A stretch of 13,404 nucleotides of DNA, taken from positions 1 through 13,404 of the forward strand of contig JAOZRC010000072.1 of the NCBI GenBank assembly GCA_029940345.1, in the 5' to 3' direction. Source of the DNA: Desulfobacterales bacterium. Lineage in GTDB: Bacteria > Desulfobacterota > Desulfobacteria > Desulfobacterales > JAUCGF01. The notes under the pieces are model-generated. The model made no database searches. It was not told the origin of the DNA and saw nothing but the letters and a program-made list of their open reading frames with translations. The position numbers and the translations under genes are program-made. This document shows, piece by piece, positions 7,230 to 13,404 of this stretch (positions are counted from its first letter, which is position 1; each line of letters starts with the position of its first letter).

Positions 7230-8405
7230 TTGCCTACTATAGACGCATTTAAAGTTAATAAAACCTATCAGGAAATTAATGCCAAAATCAAACGCGGCGA
7301 AGTTGTTGTCGTAACGGCTGAAGAAATAATTGATATAGTCAAAGATCACGGCACGGTGGAAGCCGCCAGACAAGTGGATGTGGTGACCACGGGAACATTC
7401 GCACCCATGTGTTCTTCCGGCGCGTTCATCAATTTCGGCCATACCAAACCGGGCATAAAAGCGTCAAAGGTTTGGCTGAACAATGTTCCCGCTTATACGG
7501 GAGTGGCGGCTGTCGATTGTTTTATCGGGGCAACCGAACCTTGTGATGATGATCCGCTTAATAAAGTTTATCCGGGAGAATTTAACTATGGAGGGGGCCA
7601 TGTGATTCAAGACCTGCTGGCAGGTCAAAATGTCCATTTAAAAGCAACGGCCTACGGAACCGATTGTTATCCTAACCGTCAGGTTGAAATGGAAATATCG
7701 CTTAAAACAGTTCCTAGCGCAACCTTATGCAATATTCGCAACGGCTATCAAAACTACAACTGTGCGGTAAACCTTACTGATAAAACGAAATATACTTACA
7801 TGGGCGCTTTGAAACCCCATGCTGCAAATGCCAACTATTGTTCAGCCGGACAGTTAAGTCCGCTCTTTAATGATCCTTTCTACAAAACCATCGGTTTGGG
7901 AACCCGTATTTTCCTGGGAGGCGGCGTCGGATGGGTCACTTTCCCTGGCACCCAGCACAATCCGTCTAAACCCAGAACGCCTAAAGGTGTGCCTGTTTCG
8001 CCGGCCGGAACCTTGTGGGTAATGGGAGATTTAAAACAAATGAGTCCCAAGTGGCTTGTTGGTGTGAGCCTTCAAGGGTACGGATGCTCTTTAGCAGTAG
8101 GACTCGGCATTCCCATCCCGATTCTGAATGAGGAAATTGCTGAATACACAGCGATAACGGATGAAGATATTTTTACTCAGATCGTCGACTATGGGAATGA
8201 TTATCCTTTGGGCGTCAATAAGAGTCTGGGGCAAGTCTCCTATGCCGAATTGAAAAGCGGCCGTATCAAATTGGATGGAAAAGATGTTCATACTGTTCCC
8301 CTCTCAAGTATGGTCAAAGCGCGTGAAATTGCCGCTATTTTGAAAAAACAGATCGCTTCAGGCGAATTTACCCTGGGCGAACCGCAATTCACACTTCCGG
8401 TTTAA
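7230..8405 (+). CDS. homocysteine biosynthesis protein (HcyBio/DUF39 family)
   Basis: A 391-residue protein of the HcyBio family (formerly DUF39). Methanogen members such as MA1821 take part in making homocysteine from aspartate semialdehyde and a sulfur donor, in anaerobes that lack the usual acetyl- or succinyl-homoserine routes. Family features are VVVVTAEE near the start, TTGTFAPMCSSGAFINFGH (Cys61), ATAYGTDCYPNR (Cys146), LGTRIFLGGGVGWV and GVSLQGYGCSLAVGLGIPIPILNEE. Cys61 and Cys146 are candidates for the catalytic sulfur carriers. TTG at 7230 is the likely start: an AAGGA lies about 7 nt upstream, and the upstream stop codon ends at 7229. The ferredoxin/CBS-type partner (MA1822-like) that often accompanies it is not in this window. 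The exact reaction is inferred from the family. Confidence 0.88.
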   Translation: MPTIDAFKVNKTYQEINAKIKRGEVVVVTAEEIIDIVKDHGTVEAARQVDVVTTGTFAPMCSSGAFINFGHTKPGIKASKVWLNNVPAYTGVAAVDCFIGATEPCDDDPLNKVYPGEFNYGGGHVIQDLLAGQNVHLKATAYGTDCYPNRQVEMEISLKTVPSATLCNIRNGYQNYNCAVNLTDKTKYTYMGALKPHAANANYCSAGQLSPLFNDPFYKTIGLGTRIFLGGGVGWVTFPGTQHNPSKPRTPKGVPVSPAGTLWVMGDLKQMSPKWLVGVSLQGYGCSLAVGLGIPIPILNEEIAEYTAITDEDIFTQIVDYGNDYPLGVNKSLGQVSYAELKSGRIKLDGKDVHTVPLSSMVKAREIAAILKKQIASGEFTLGEPQFTLPV

Positions 8406-8441
8406 GTTTGTTCGCCTAGAATGCGCTATACTTTTTTAGGA

Positions 8442-8471
8442 TTGATTGCGAAATGACTTCACTATTATAAA
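8442..8471 (+). promoter_or_regulatory. possible sigma-70-type promoter for the maturation protease-hypC genes
   Basis: TTGATT at 8442-8447 and TATAAA at 8466-8471 are separated by 18 bp, matching -35 (4 of 6) and -10 (5 of 6) consensus positions. They lie in the 111-bp gap before the gene starting at 8517, giving a leader of about 40 nt. The leader is very AT-rich and has no clear Shine-Dalgarno before that gene. No convincing terminator was seen between the preceding gene and this site, so read-through is possible. Confidence 0.35.
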
Positions 8472-8516
8472 CCCAAAATAATCTTTTTAAAAACTATATT
8501 CATTCTTTTAAATAAT

Positions 8517-9047
8517 ATGAAACCAACACAAATACTAATATTAGGAATCGGTTCAATCCTTATGACCGATGAAGGCTTTGGCGTACGGGTCGTTGAGCGG
8601 ATACTGCAACAGTATGATTTTTCCGACAATGTTGCGGTGGCAGATGGCGGCGTGCTTGGATTGAACCTTCTGGGTGTGATGGCAGAGGCTGACTATTTAA
8701 TTGTTGTCGATGTTATCCGTAATCATGGTGATCCGGGTGACCTGTATCGTTTGGAAGGTAACCAGATTCCGGAAAGAGTGCGCGCCAAAAATTCGTTACA
8801 TCAGATTGATTTTTTAGAAGCGCTGACATTATGTCAGGCGCTTGATCATGTGCCCCAAACTGTTATTTTGGGTGTTGAACCGGAAGATATCGACACCCTC
8901 AGCATTGTCCTCACACCCACGGTGCAGAAACAAATTGACCCTATCATTAGTAAGGTTTTGACCGAAATTGAACGTCTGGGGGGATCCTATCACCGTAAAA
9001 CAGAAAAAAGTAAAGCCAATTGTGCTTTTGAAAGGTGTATTTGCTAA
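8517..9047 (+). CDS. hydrogenase maturation protease (HyaD/HybD family)
   Basis: A 176-residue endopeptidase that removes the C-terminal extension of a [NiFe]-hydrogenase large subunit after nickel has been inserted. Family features are the start ILILGIGSILMTDEGFGVRV, ADYLIVVDVI and the SLHQIDFLEAL stretch. The nickel-sensing residues are all present: Glu19, Asp65 and His95, matching Glu16, Asp62 and His93 of HybD. The C-terminus is unusual, ending in a basic stretch followed by CAFERCIC (three Cys in the last eight residues). Its stop overlaps the hypC start as TAATG, so the two are coupled. No hydrogenase structural genes occur in the window; its substrate is encoded elsewhere. The ATG lacks a clear Shine-Dalgarno. 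Confidence 0.92.
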   Translation: MKPTQILILGIGSILMTDEGFGVRVVERILQQYDFSDNVAVADGGVLGLNLLGVMAEADYLIVVDVIRNHGDPGDLYRLEGNQIPERVRAKNSLHQIDFLEALTLCQALDHVPQTVILGVEPEDIDTLSIVLTPTVQKQIDPIISKVLTEIERLGGSYHRKTEKSKANCAFERCIC

Positions 9048-9286
9048 TGTGTCTTGCCATTCCTTCACAAGTTGTCAAAATTGAAAATAATATCGGAACC
9101 ATTGAAATTGACGGCGTCAGAAGAGACGCCAGCCTGCTCCTGCTCGAAGATGTTGTGGTCGGTGATTACGTGATTATCCACGCCGGATTTGCGATCCATA
9201 AAATTGATGAAGAATCAGCCTTGAAGTCCCTGGCATTTCTGCGTGAAGCCGCTGAATATGCGGAAACTCAAGCACCGGACGTTTGA
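9047..9286 (+). CDS. hypC: hydrogenase assembly chaperone HypC
   Basis: A 79-residue HypC/HybG/HupF chaperone. With HypD it carries the Fe(CN)2CO unit and delivers it to the hydrogenase large-subunit precursor. The protein must begin Met-Cys, because Cys2 binds HypD and iron. This fixes the start at the ATG of MCLAIPSQVV at 9047, not at an in-frame start 12 bp upstream. Other conserved features are GDYVIIHAGFAIHKID with His45, and the usual 75-95-residue length. The start overlaps the upstream protease stop (TAATG). hypD, hypE and hypF are not adjacent, so this pair is a detached piece of the maturation set or a copy dedicated to one hydrogenase. Confidence 0.95.
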   Translation: MCLAIPSQVVKIENNIGTIEIDGVRRDASLLLLEDVVVGDYVIIHAGFAIHKIDEESALKSLAFLREAAEYAETQAPDV

Positions 9287-9355
9287 ACCAAATCTTAAAA
9301 TCAGATAATTATTTGAGAGACACTATTGCCGGTTGCGTTGAAAGGATTAGCCCTA

Positions 9356-10681
9356 ATGAACACAATTCAAAAAAGTCCCGCGCGGATTCTTGTTGTTGAG
9401 GATGAATCAATCTTTTTAGACTTATACCAAGCCGCGCTATGTCCGGAACAATACCCGATTGATCAGATTGAAAAAAAAAAGAACGCAACTAACAGGGAAC
9501 CCGGTCGCCTGCACTCAGAGGAATTTGAGCTTACGCTTTGTACTCAAGGTGACCAGGCAATCGAAGTTGTGCAGTCGGCAATGGAAGTACGGCAGCCTTT
9601 TGCCGTCGCTTTTATTGATGTGCGCATGCCCCCAGGACCGGACGGCATGTGGACCGCTCAACAAATTCGAAACTTAGACCCATTTATTCATATTGTAATC
9701 GTAACCGCTTTTTCCGATTTTCATCCACGGGACTTTTCCCATCGTATTCTTCCCAAAGACAAATTGCTTTATGTGCAAAAACCGTTTCACTTGCATGAAA
9801 TTAACCAATGGGCATCCGCACTGTCTGCCAAATGGTGCGTTGAGGGCGACTTGCGCACCGCAAACCAGGGGTTGGAAAAGCGAATCAGGGAACGCACCTC
9901 AGAACTCTCTAAAGCGTATGCGAGAGTGCAGCAGAGAGAGAATGAAAATCGGGCGCTAATTGAAAACATGCCCAGTATCGTTTGCCGCGGTTATGCCGAT
10001 GGATCTATGGAATTTTTTGATGACCGCATTGAAACATTGACAGGCTATAGCAGGGAGGATTTTTTTTCCCGGCGCGTCAAACTGTTTGACCTTTTCATTG
10101 ATGAAAAAGAGATCGAACCGGCCAAGGAAACCTTTAAGCAGGCCCTGAAATCAGGCGGATATTACAAACGTGAATACCGTATCAGATCAAAAAGCGGAAA
10201 TATCCTTTGGATCGAAGGCAAAGGAAAGGTCATTTTTAATGACCATGGTAATATTCAATTTATTATCGGTACGCTTACCAATATAACCGAGCAAAAGATG
10301 ATAATGCAGGCTTTAAGCGAATCGGAGCATAAATATCATTTACTGTTTGTTAACGCCCCGAATCCCATCTTAATCATCAATCGAGCAACATTAAAAATTC
10401 GGGAAACCAATCCCGCGGCTGAAAAATTCTATGGTTTTAAAAATAGAGAATTGATTGGCCGCCACTTTGCAGATATCTGTGATATCAATAATGAGAGTGT
10501 CAGTTCCGTGCTTAGTAAAATGGGAGAGATGCATTCCGGCGGAACGGAATTGCCTAAGCTCCGACATTTCTGTAAAAATCAAGCGCCTTTTTATATGAAT
10601 GCCAAAGCGTGTCAGGTGCGGTATGAAGATACTGATTTGCTAATATTTTTTATAGCCATTGAAACTACAGTACACGAATGA
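9356..10681 (+). CDS. response regulator receiver protein with two PAS domains, no output domain
   Basis: A 441-residue cytoplasmic signalling protein counted from the ATG at 9356, which has AAAGGA about 9 nt upstream; an upstream TTG at 9326 would add 10 residues. The receiver domain covers about residues 9-150: acidic Asp16 (VVEDE), phospho-acceptor Asp88 (FIDVRMP), Thr117 and Lys142 (VQKPF). It carries a long insertion around residues 36-58, encoded partly by an A10 run (9471-9480). A coiled coil (about 165-200, LEKRIRERTSELSKAY) leads into PAS1 with its PAC motif (about 202-320, ending LTNITEQK), then PAS2 (about 327-437). The stop follows directly. No HisKA/HATPase, GGDEF, EAL or DNA-binding domain follows, unlike most REC-PAS proteins. 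It starts 69 bp after hypC and may be co-transcribed. Its partner kinase and signal are unknown. Confidence 0.85.
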   Translation: MNTIQKSPARILVVEDESIFLDLYQAALCPEQYPIDQIEKKKNATNREPGRLHSEEFELTLCTQGDQAIEVVQSAMEVRQPFAVAFIDVRMPPGPDGMWTAQQIRNLDPFIHIVIVTAFSDFHPRDFSHRILPKDKLLYVQKPFHLHEINQWASALSAKWCVEGDLRTANQGLEKRIRERTSELSKAYARVQQRENENRALIENMPSIVCRGYADGSMEFFDDRIETLTGYSREDFFSRRVKLFDLFIDEKEIEPAKETFKQALKSGGYYKREYRIRSKSGNILWIEGKGKVIFNDHGNIQFIIGTLTNITEQKMIMQALSESEHKYHLLFVNAPNPILIINRATLKIRETNPAAEKFYGFKNRELIGRHFADICDINNESVSSVLSKMGEMHSGGTELPKLRHFCKNQAPFYMNAKACQVRYEDTDLLIFFIAIETTVHE

Positions 10682-10716
10682 TATTGTTTAAGGGGAATTT
10701 TCCAAAAAATTTCCAT

Positions 10717-10752
10717 AGAGCCTGTTTGATTACGACTTATCAAACAGGCTCT
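10717..10752. terminator. bidirectional terminator between convergent genes
   Basis: A perfect 14-bp stem (10717-10730 with 10739-10752) and an 8-nt loop form a GC-containing hairpin, AGAGCCTGTTTGAT and its complement. It lies 36 bp after the stop of the plus-strand REC-PAS-PAS gene and about 120 bp after the stop of the minus-strand minE. On the minus strand a T6 run follows a few bases after the stem; on the plus strand only a short TT follows. It is best read as a terminator serving both convergent units, more canonical for the minE side. Confidence 0.65.
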
Positions 10753-10874
10753 TAGTCTGAAAGCCTCCTGAAAATTGGCGTCCTTAGCTATTTTTTGCAC
10801 TGATTGTAGTCAGAAATGGTCGATAAAATGAAAGAATTTCTATCTGCTGATTTTGCATTTCAGGAATGTGGCAA

Positions 10875-11168
10875 CTATTTGGCCTTTTTCGACTTAGCTC
10901 GTTTTTTATGTTTAGTCGCTATAATGGGTGTATTGACAACCAGCGCTGAAACATCGTCGTAACGGCAGATATCCAATTTAAAGGCTTTTTTATCAATTTC
11001 AAAATATCGTGAAATCACTTCAATAATATCCCTGTTCAGATTGTTCAGCGTATCATCCGACACTTCCAGACGGTCATAAATCAGGGCAAATTTAAGCCGT
11101 TTTTTAGCAACATTTTTACTGCCGCCCTTACTACTTCTCATCAGTCTGCGAAAAAATCCATTGATCAT
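10875..11168 (-). CDS. minE: cell division topological specificity factor MinE
   Basis: A 97-residue MinE. It stimulates MinD ATPase at the membrane and drives the pole-to-pole oscillation that confines septum formation to mid-cell. The N-terminal MINGFFRRLM resembles the membrane-binding helix; KNVAKKRLKFALIYDRL is the MinD-contact region; LNNLNRDIIEVISRYFEID and the following strands form the dimerising topological-specificity domain. Three in-frame starts exist (TTG 11195, ATG 11174, ATG 11168). The ATG at 11168 is preferred: AAGG lies 8 nt upstream, against 2 nt for 11174, and the protein then begins like other MinE. It starts 10 bp after the minD stop. The Lys-rich tail (KHKKRAKSKKAK) is longer than in E. 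coli. Confidence 0.92.
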   Translation of the reverse strand: MINGFFRRLMRSSKGGSKNVAKKRLKFALIYDRLEVSDDTLNNLNRDIIEVISRYFEIDKKAFKLDICRYDDVSALVVNTPIIATKHKKRAKSKKAK

Positions 11169-11178
11169 GGGCATTACC

Positions 11179-11979
11179 TTATCTACGGATTCCAAATTTA
11201 GTGCCTATTGTTTTCCATATTGATTTGGAAGCGCTAGGAACGATAATCGGAAGATCATGCTGACCATTGAGACGCTTGGCAATACGCTGAAATGCCTCCC
11301 CGGCGGCGGAACCTTTTTGCATAACAAGCGGTGTACCCGTATTCGTGGCGATAACCACCCGGTCATCCATTTCAACCAATCCGATCAATTCAATTGATAG
11401 CACATCTAAGACATCATCATGGCTTAACATATCACCATTTGCCACCATATCAGGGACGATGCGATTGATAACCAAACGGGGCGTAATTGAACGGGCGTAT
11501 AGAAGACCGATAACGCGATCCGCATCACGCACAGACGCCACTTCGGGGGTACATATCACTACTGCGTCATTAGCGCCGGCGACGGAATTTTCAAAACCCT
11601 GTTCAATTCCGGCAGGACAATCCATAAAAACGAAGTCAAACTCACTACGTAATTTCTTGGAAAACCGAATCATATCATCTGGCGTAAGAACGTTTTTATT
11701 ATCGCTCTGGGATGCGGGGATAAGGAAAAGGTTTTTTATGCGGCGGTCTCTGATAGCCGCCTGTCTGAGCTGGCATCTGCCATGAACGGCATCAACAATA
11801 TTGAAGACAATTCGGTTTTCCAATCCCATCATAACATCCAGGTTGCGAAGACCTATATCCATGTCAACGACAGCAACGCGTCGGCCTTCCATGGCCAAAG
11901 CCGCTCCGATTGAGGCCGTAGCGGTCGTTTTACCAACACCGCCTTTGCCTGAAGTGATAACGATGATTCTTCCTTCCAA
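11179..11979 (-). CDS. minD: septum site-determining ATPase MinD
   Basis: A 266-residue ParA/MinD-family ATPase that dimerises on ATP and binds the inner membrane; in the standard Min system it recruits MinC to block FtsZ rings. The deviant Walker A GKGGVGKTT (residues 11-19) has signature Lys12 and Lys17. Switch I is DMDIGLRNLD (39-48) and switch II contains Asp120 in FMDCPAGIE. The last 12-14 residues (SIWKTIGTKFGIRR) form an amphipathic membrane-targeting helix. The start is TTG at 11979, with AGGGG about 7 nt upstream. minE follows after 10 bp. minC, commonly just upstream, is absent; a PEGA-like protein gene lies there instead, 124 bp away. Confidence 0.95.
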   Translation of the reverse strand: MEGRIIVITSGKGGVGKTTATASIGAALAMEGRRVAVVDMDIGLRNLDVMMGLENRIVFNIVDAVHGRCQLRQAAIRDRRIKNLFLIPASQSDNKNVLTPDDMIRFSKKLRSEFDFVFMDCPAGIEQGFENSVAGANDAVVICTPEVASVRDADRVIGLLYARSITPRLVINRIVPDMVANGDMLSHDDVLDVLSIELIGLVEMDDRVVIATNTGTPLVMQKGSAAGEAFQRIAKRLNGQHDLPIIVPSASKSIWKTIGTKFGIRR

Positions 11980-12033
11980 ATTTATACCCCTGTCAACGTA
12001 CGTTATCTGAATACCCCGTCATTCACTTTAATG

Positions 12034-12062
12034 TTTAACGGGTTTTGATTTTGCTGAGTCAA
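12034..12062 (-). promoter_or_regulatory. possible sigma-70-type promoter for minDE
   Basis: On the minus strand, TTGACT (12062-12057) and GTTAAA (12039-12034) are separated by 17 bp. The -35 matches consensus well (5 of 6) and the -10 poorly (3 of 6). It lies in the 124-bp gap between the PEGA-like gene and minD and would give a leader of roughly 50 nt. The gap is long enough for minDE to have its own promoter, but no terminator hairpin was seen after the upstream gene. Confidence 0.3.
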
Positions 12063-12103
12063 TAAATCAGATTACAAATACGCCCTTAATCGATCAAGTA
12101 TGT

Positions 12104-13045
12104 TTACATCTCTTGCGTGATAAGTTTTAATTTGGCAGTATGGTTTGACATGGTTTCCCAACCTTCCATTCGGATTGGTTTTCCGGCTTTGATTTTAAAT
12201 TCACCCACTTTAATTTTTTCACCATCCGGTGATGCAAAAAGCTCTACGATATTAACATTTTGCACCCATTCAACCCTATTGGTCATCCCACCACTGACTT
12301 TTACAAATCCGTCGGCATTGAAAGACACTTTGAGTTTCCAACAATCGCCGTATGTATTGCATTCGGATCCTTCCCAGTGTGTGTCTGCAATTGAAAATTC
12401 TTCATCTTTATTACCTTGTCCAAAGTCATGTTCTACTTCAGTACTGGCGATCGATACTTCTTTTACAATCTGGTTTTCTTTCAAAATACCCGTAATGATA
12501 AGCGTTTCATTGGGCTTCAATTCAAAAACGCCTCCTACGGATTTATTCTTAAAAGCAAATCCGATGGAATGGCTGCCAACAAAAATATTACCCACTTTTT
12601 TATCTGCTGCACCCATTCTTTTACCGTCGAGATAGATAAACGCATGCAAGGGAACGCTTTTAAAAATTACCGTGCCAACTTGTTTAACCATCGCCATATT
12701 TTCAGTGCTGACAACATCCTCACTCTTCATTTCTGGAAAAATAAAACTGATCCGAACTTTGACAACCTGATCATCTGATACACGCACATCAGTGTAAAAC
12801 GGTTCAAATCCCTTAGTGACTGCCTTGATATGGTAAAGGTCCGCTTTTAAACGATTAAAATAAATGCCTTCCCGGCCCTTTATCGCACCTTTGTATACCT
12901 CGTTCAGCCATATATTCACTACTGGATTGCGATCTGTAATTTCAGATTTAACAACAACGTGAATACCTCCGACAGCATGAACCAGGCAAGGCATCCCCAG
13001 CAAAAAGATGACTAAAACAATGCCAATCTTATGTTTTGTTTGCAT
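12104..13045 (-). CDS. secreted PEGA-like domain protein of unknown function
   Basis: A 313-residue exported protein counted from the ATG at 13045, which has GGAG 5 nt upstream; an in-frame ATG at 13063 would add six residues before the signal peptide and has no such site. The signal peptide has basic MQTKHK, a hydrophobic core (about 7-19) and a likely cleavage near LVHA-VGG. Two PEGA-like beta repeats follow: about residues 26-105 (NIWLNEVYKGAIKG, then GFEPFYTDVRV) and about 125-190 (VPLHAFIYLDGKRMG, then VGSHSIGFAFKN). The C-terminal 110 residues contain CNTYGDC and two Trp-containing segments and match no family I can name. PEGA domains often sit in envelope proteins, but no function can be assigned. 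It lies upstream of minDE on the same strand. Confidence 0.75.
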   Translation of the reverse strand: MQTKHKIGIVLVIFLLGMPCLVHAVGGIHVVVKSEITDRNPVVNIWLNEVYKGAIKGREGIYFNRLKADLYHIKAVTKGFEPFYTDVRVSDDQVVKVRISFIFPEMKSEDVVSTENMAMVKQVGTVIFKSVPLHAFIYLDGKRMGAADKKVGNIFVGSHSIGFAFKNKSVGGVFELKPNETLIITGILKENQIVKEVSIASTEVEHDFGQGNKDEEFSIADTHWEGSECNTYGDCWKLKVSFNADGFVKVSGGMTNRVEWVQNVNIVELFASPDGEKIKVGEFKIKAGKPIRMEGWETMSNHTAKLKLITQEM

Positions 13046-13195
13046 GGCGTCTCCAAATGTCATTCTAATATTTTTAAAAAAGTAGATTAGGCACCCTTCA
13101 AAATAGCCAAAAAAAAGTTCACACTATCTAATGTCGGGTGCAAGATTAATTGTTTGAATCAGAATTTTCAAAATTTAAAAATGAGGAGAATAAAA

Positions 13196-13335
13196 GGCAT
13201 CCTTCATTTTCCGGTTTGCCATTTGGAGGAGTGCTAAACTTACAGTTTAGCGGTGAACCGTTTTCCGTATATCAAACGCCAAACTGTAAGTTTGGCACTC
13301 CGTTAAAAAGTGTAAACTGACTAATGAAAGATGCC
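13196..13335. repeat. REP/MITE-like palindromic element
   Basis: A 140-bp imperfect palindrome. Its outer ends are GGCATCCTTCATT (13196-13208) and the near-inverted AATGAAAGATGCC (13323-13335). Its inner arms, 13228-13252 and 13277-13301, are 25-base inverted repeats with two transitions. Each inner arm is itself a hairpin: CTAAACT-TAC-AGTTTAG on the left and CCAAACT-GTA-AGTTTGG on the right. Paired inverted hairpin units are the layout of REP/BIME elements mobilised by Y1 (TnpREP) transposases. No transposase lies in the window. The element sits upstream of the PEGA-like gene, in a 359-bp gene-free stretch (13046-13404) where nothing else clear was found. Confidence 0.75.
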
Positions 13336-13366
13336 AAAATCATATTAAAATTTTGGGCATCCTTCA
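13324..13366. repeat. hairpin formed by a further copy of the repeat end
   Basis: The arms ATGAAAGATGCCAAAAT (13324-13340) and ATTTTGGGCATCCTTCAT (13349-13366) pair with one mismatch and one bulge around an 8-nt AT-rich loop. The right arm contains an exact third copy of GGCATCCTTCAT, the end sequence of the neighbouring palindrome. It could be the start of a second, tandem element running off the window, or a terminator-like hairpin for a gene beyond the edge. Confidence 0.6.
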
Positions 13367-13404
13367 TAAGACAGCTAAAGTAGTTAACACTTTTTCGATC
13401 TGTT

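Noticed and set aside
11166..11195. MinE starting at TTG 11195 with a 17-bp overlap into minD
   Set aside because: No Shine-Dalgarno fits that start, and the extra nine residues are absent from the usual MinE N-terminus; ATG 11168 fits better.
12117..12635. Plus-strand open frame of 172 codons
   Set aside because: It is antisense to the PEGA-like gene, which has a signal peptide and Shine-Dalgarno; the antisense product is low-complexity Ser/Pro-rich.
13091..13141. GCACCC...GGGTGC inverted repeat upstream of the PEGA-like gene
   Set aside because: Only six base pairs with a 39-nt loop and no extension of the stem; this is expected by chance.

Overview
The window looks like a chromosomal segment of a Gram-negative, LPS-bearing anaerobe, most likely a Desulfobacterota (delta-proteobacterial, Desulfobacterales-like) species. 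This is inferred from the gene order kdsA-kdsC-lptC-lptA-lptB-rpoN-hpf, a metal-type KdsA, an HcyBio (DUF39) homocysteine-biosynthesis protein and hydrogenase maturation genes, in DNA of moderate to low GC. No mobile-element genes, rRNA, tRNA or CRISPR array were seen.

Left third (247-5484, all minus strand): one compact operon, read from right to left. kdsA and kdsC make KDO for the LPS inner core. lptC, lptA and lptB provide the inner-membrane anchor, periplasmic bridge and ATPase of the LPS export machine. rpoN encodes sigma-54 and hpf a long-form ribosome hibernation factor. Gaps between genes are -25 to +11 bp, except 59 bp before hpf, which has its own strong Shine-Dalgarno. Just past hpf lies a large imperfect palindrome (30-200), MITE- or REP-like.

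Middle (5485-10681): a 365-bp AT-rich divergent spacer with a pair of inverted 12-mers precedes a plus-strand pair: a membrane-anchored M23 peptidase directly abutting an HcyBio protein. A promoter-like sequence then precedes a hydrogenase maturation protease overlapping hypC, followed by a REC-PAS-PAS protein that has no visible output domain and carries an A10 tract inside its receiver domain.

Right third (10682-13404): a strong hairpin separates the convergent REC-PAS-PAS gene and minE. minD and minE (minus strand) form a division-site module with no minC beside it. Upstream of minD is a secreted PEGA-like protein with an unrecognised C-terminal domain. The right edge holds a second palindromic repeat complex (13196-13366).

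Several genes appear to start with TTG (M23 peptidase, HcyBio, minD). I did not find a clearly new multi-gene system. The most unusual material is the two palindromic elements, the orphan REC-PAS-PAS protein with its homopolymer tract, and the mirrored motifs in the divergent spacer.
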